Part shown: piece by piece, positions 63,021 to 64,000 of the stretch
Position numbering within the stretch: the stretch's first letter is position 1
How the letters are laid out: each line of letters begins with the position of its first letter
Assembly (NCBI GenBank): GCA_035934995.1
Contig: DASYXI010000037.1
Location: 77,876-141,875, forward strand
Source: REEB95 sp035934995
GTDB taxonomy: Bacteria > Pseudomonadota > Alphaproteobacteria > ATCC43930 > CGMCC-115725
DNA: 64,000 nucleotides
Direction: 5' to 3'
The notes under the pieces: model-generated
What the model saw: the letters and a program-made list of their open reading frames with translations, nothing else
Database searches by the model: none
Told to the model about the DNA's origin: nothing
Program-made: the position numbers and the translations under genes

Positions 63021-64000
63021 ATGAGCGCGCCGCTGCGCCATCCTGAAAAGGCGCGTAAGCCCGATCAGCCGTCGCCGCCGAAGCCGTCGTGGATCCGCGT
63101 CAAGGCGCCGGTGTCGCGCGAATACCAGGAGACGCGCGATCTCATGCGCGCACTCAAGCTCAACACCGTGTGCGAGGAAGCGGCCTGTCCCAACATCGGC
63201 GAGTGCTGGAAGCAGAAGCATGCGACGGTGATGATCCTGGGTGCGGTCTGCACCCGCGCGTGCAGCTTCTGCAACGTCGCCACCGGCAGGCCCGGCGCGC
63301 TCGATCCACACGAGCCGGAGCACGTCGCGGCGGCGGTCGGCAAGCTTGGCCTCAACCACATCGTCGTCACTTCGGTCGATCGCGACGATCTGCCGGACGG
63401 CGGCGCCGATCACTTCGTCCAGACGATCCGCGCCATCCGCCGCGCCGCACCGGCGACGACCATCGAGGTGTTGACGCCGGATTTCCTGAAGAAAGACGGC
63501 GCGATCGAAGCCGTGGTTGCGGCCAAGCCCGACGTCTACAACCACAATCTCGAAACCGTGCCGCGGCTTTATCGCGAAGTGCGACCGGGCGCGCGTTACG
63601 AAGCGTCGCTGGCCTTGCTGGCGCAGGTGAAACGTCTCGATCCGACGATGTTCACCAAGTCCGGACTCATGGTTGGTCTCGGGGAAGCCCTCGACGAGGT
63701 CTGCGCCGTCATGGACGATTTGCGCGCGGCCGACGTCGATTTTCTTACCGTCGGCCAATATCTCCAGCCGACACCCAAGCACCACGCCATCGCACGCTTC
63801 GTCGCGCCGACGGAATTCGCCGATCTCAAGGCGAGCGCCTTCGCCAAAGGCTTCCTGATGGTTTCGGCGTCGCCGCTGACGCGCTCGTCCAATATCGCCG
63901 CCGACGATTTCACCAAACATCGCGCCGCCCGGCTCGCGCGCGCGCACAGAGCCGATGCCGACCCACGTCGAACAGCGGCTCCTGCCTTATTCGGTAGAGC
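63021..64000 (+). CDS. lipA: Lipoyl synthase (3' end beyond or at window edge)
   Basis: Starts MSAPLRHPEKARKPDQPSPP at 63021, four bases after lpdA. The LipA auxiliary cluster cysteines are in NTVCEEAACPNIGECW; the radical-SAM motif is CTRACSFC; further LipA blocks are VVTSVDRDDLPDGGADHF, YNHNLETVPRLY, TKSGLMVGLGE and LTVGQYLQPTPKHH. It inserts sulfur into octanoyl groups on the lipoyl domains encoded just upstream. The family normally ends shortly after SASPLTRSS and about 15 more residues; here the frame stays open to the window edge (ARAHRADADPRRTAA), overlapping the next gene by at least 46 bases. Confidence 0.93.
   Translation, partial: MSAPLRHPEKARKPDQPSPPKPSWIRVKAPVSREYQETRDLMRALKLNTVCEEAACPNIGECWKQKHATVMILGAVCTRACSFCNVATGRPGALDPHEPEHVAAAVGKLGLNHIVVTSVDRDDLPDGGADHFVQTIRAIRRAAPATTIEVLTPDFLKKDGAIEAVVAAKPDVYNHNLETVPRLYREVRPGARYEASLALLAQVKRLDPTMFTKSGLMVGLGEALDEVCAVMDDLRAADVDFLTVGQYLQPTPKHHAIARFVAPTEFADLKASAFAKGFLMVSASPLTRSSNIAADDFTKHRAARLARAHRADADPRRTAAPALFGR
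63955..64000 (+). CDS. Start of a Coq10/RatA-type START-domain protein (truncated by window)
   Basis: Fifteen codons, MPTHVEQRLLPYSVE, match the opening of the polyketide-cyclase/START family proteins (Coq10 or RatA type) that commonly follow lipA in alphaproteobacteria (consensus MPxHxExRxLPYSxxQ). In that family the protein binds a quinone or associates with the ribosome. The rest lies outside the window. Confidence 0.65.
   Translation, partial: MPTHVEQRLLPYSVE

Overview
The window is GC-rich, densely coded chromosomal DNA from an alphaproteobacterium. The evidence is the gene order rpsB-tsf-pyrH-frr-uppS-cdsA-rseP-bamA-skp-lpxD-fabZ-lpxA-lpxI/lpxB, then gltA-gltX-comEC-lexA-moeA-moaC-trpCDG-trpE-ppiD-tpiA and secG-pyrG-kdsA-eno-ftsB-pdhABC-lpd-lipA, together with an E1-beta subunit that carries its own lipoyl domain and a GTTC-N7-GTTC LexA box. 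A rhizobial/hyphomicrobial or rhodospirillal relative is likely. I cannot name the genus.

Layout. Positions 1-3.6 kb hold small secreted or lipoprotein genes and a 3-hydroxybutyrate dehydrogenase. Positions 3695-8317 are one nested mobile element. The outer element has IS1-type ends (GGTGCTGTCCG...) and an exact 8-bp target duplication (ATCCGGTC). It carries an IS1-like DDE transposase, a 292-residue cargo protein, a promoter-driven non-coding stretch with a 13-bp hairpin and a tRNA-like cloverleaf, and a two-helix membrane protein. A complete 1923-bp IS1595-family element (35-bp inverted repeats, 8-bp duplication CTAAATCG) has inserted into its right end and carries a passenger membrane-protein gene. 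To the right lie an orphan phage terminase small subunit and a hypothetical gene. From 10 to 23.6 kb a long operon-like series covers translation factors, undecaprenyl and phospholipid precursors, outer-membrane assembly and lipid A synthesis. LpxI and LpxB are one continuous polypeptide, and dxr is missing from its common place between cdsA and rseP. From 23.6 to 41.6 kb are glyoxalase, citrate synthase, GltX, ComEC, LexA, molybdopterin, tryptophan, foldase and triose-phosphate isomerase genes. A block at 41.6-51.1 kb lies between tpiA and secG, which I expect to be neighbours in related genomes. It holds a branched-chain-amino-acid-type ABC transporter with two tandem substrate-binding proteins, an orphan NMT1-type binding protein, and an arsR-arsC-aquaporin cluster with two matching operators. 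From 51 kb to the end come secG, a DEAD-box helicase, pyrG, kdsA, eno, ftsB and the pyruvate dehydrogenase/lipoate set. The window ends inside lipA and a Coq10/RatA-type gene.

Most of the window is conserved housekeeping. The unusual material is the nested transposon with its tRNA-like gene, the LpxI-LpxB fusion, broken genes (a PAS protein and a YibQ-type deacetylase fragment), three copies of an intergenic palindromic repeat, and several operator-like palindromes.
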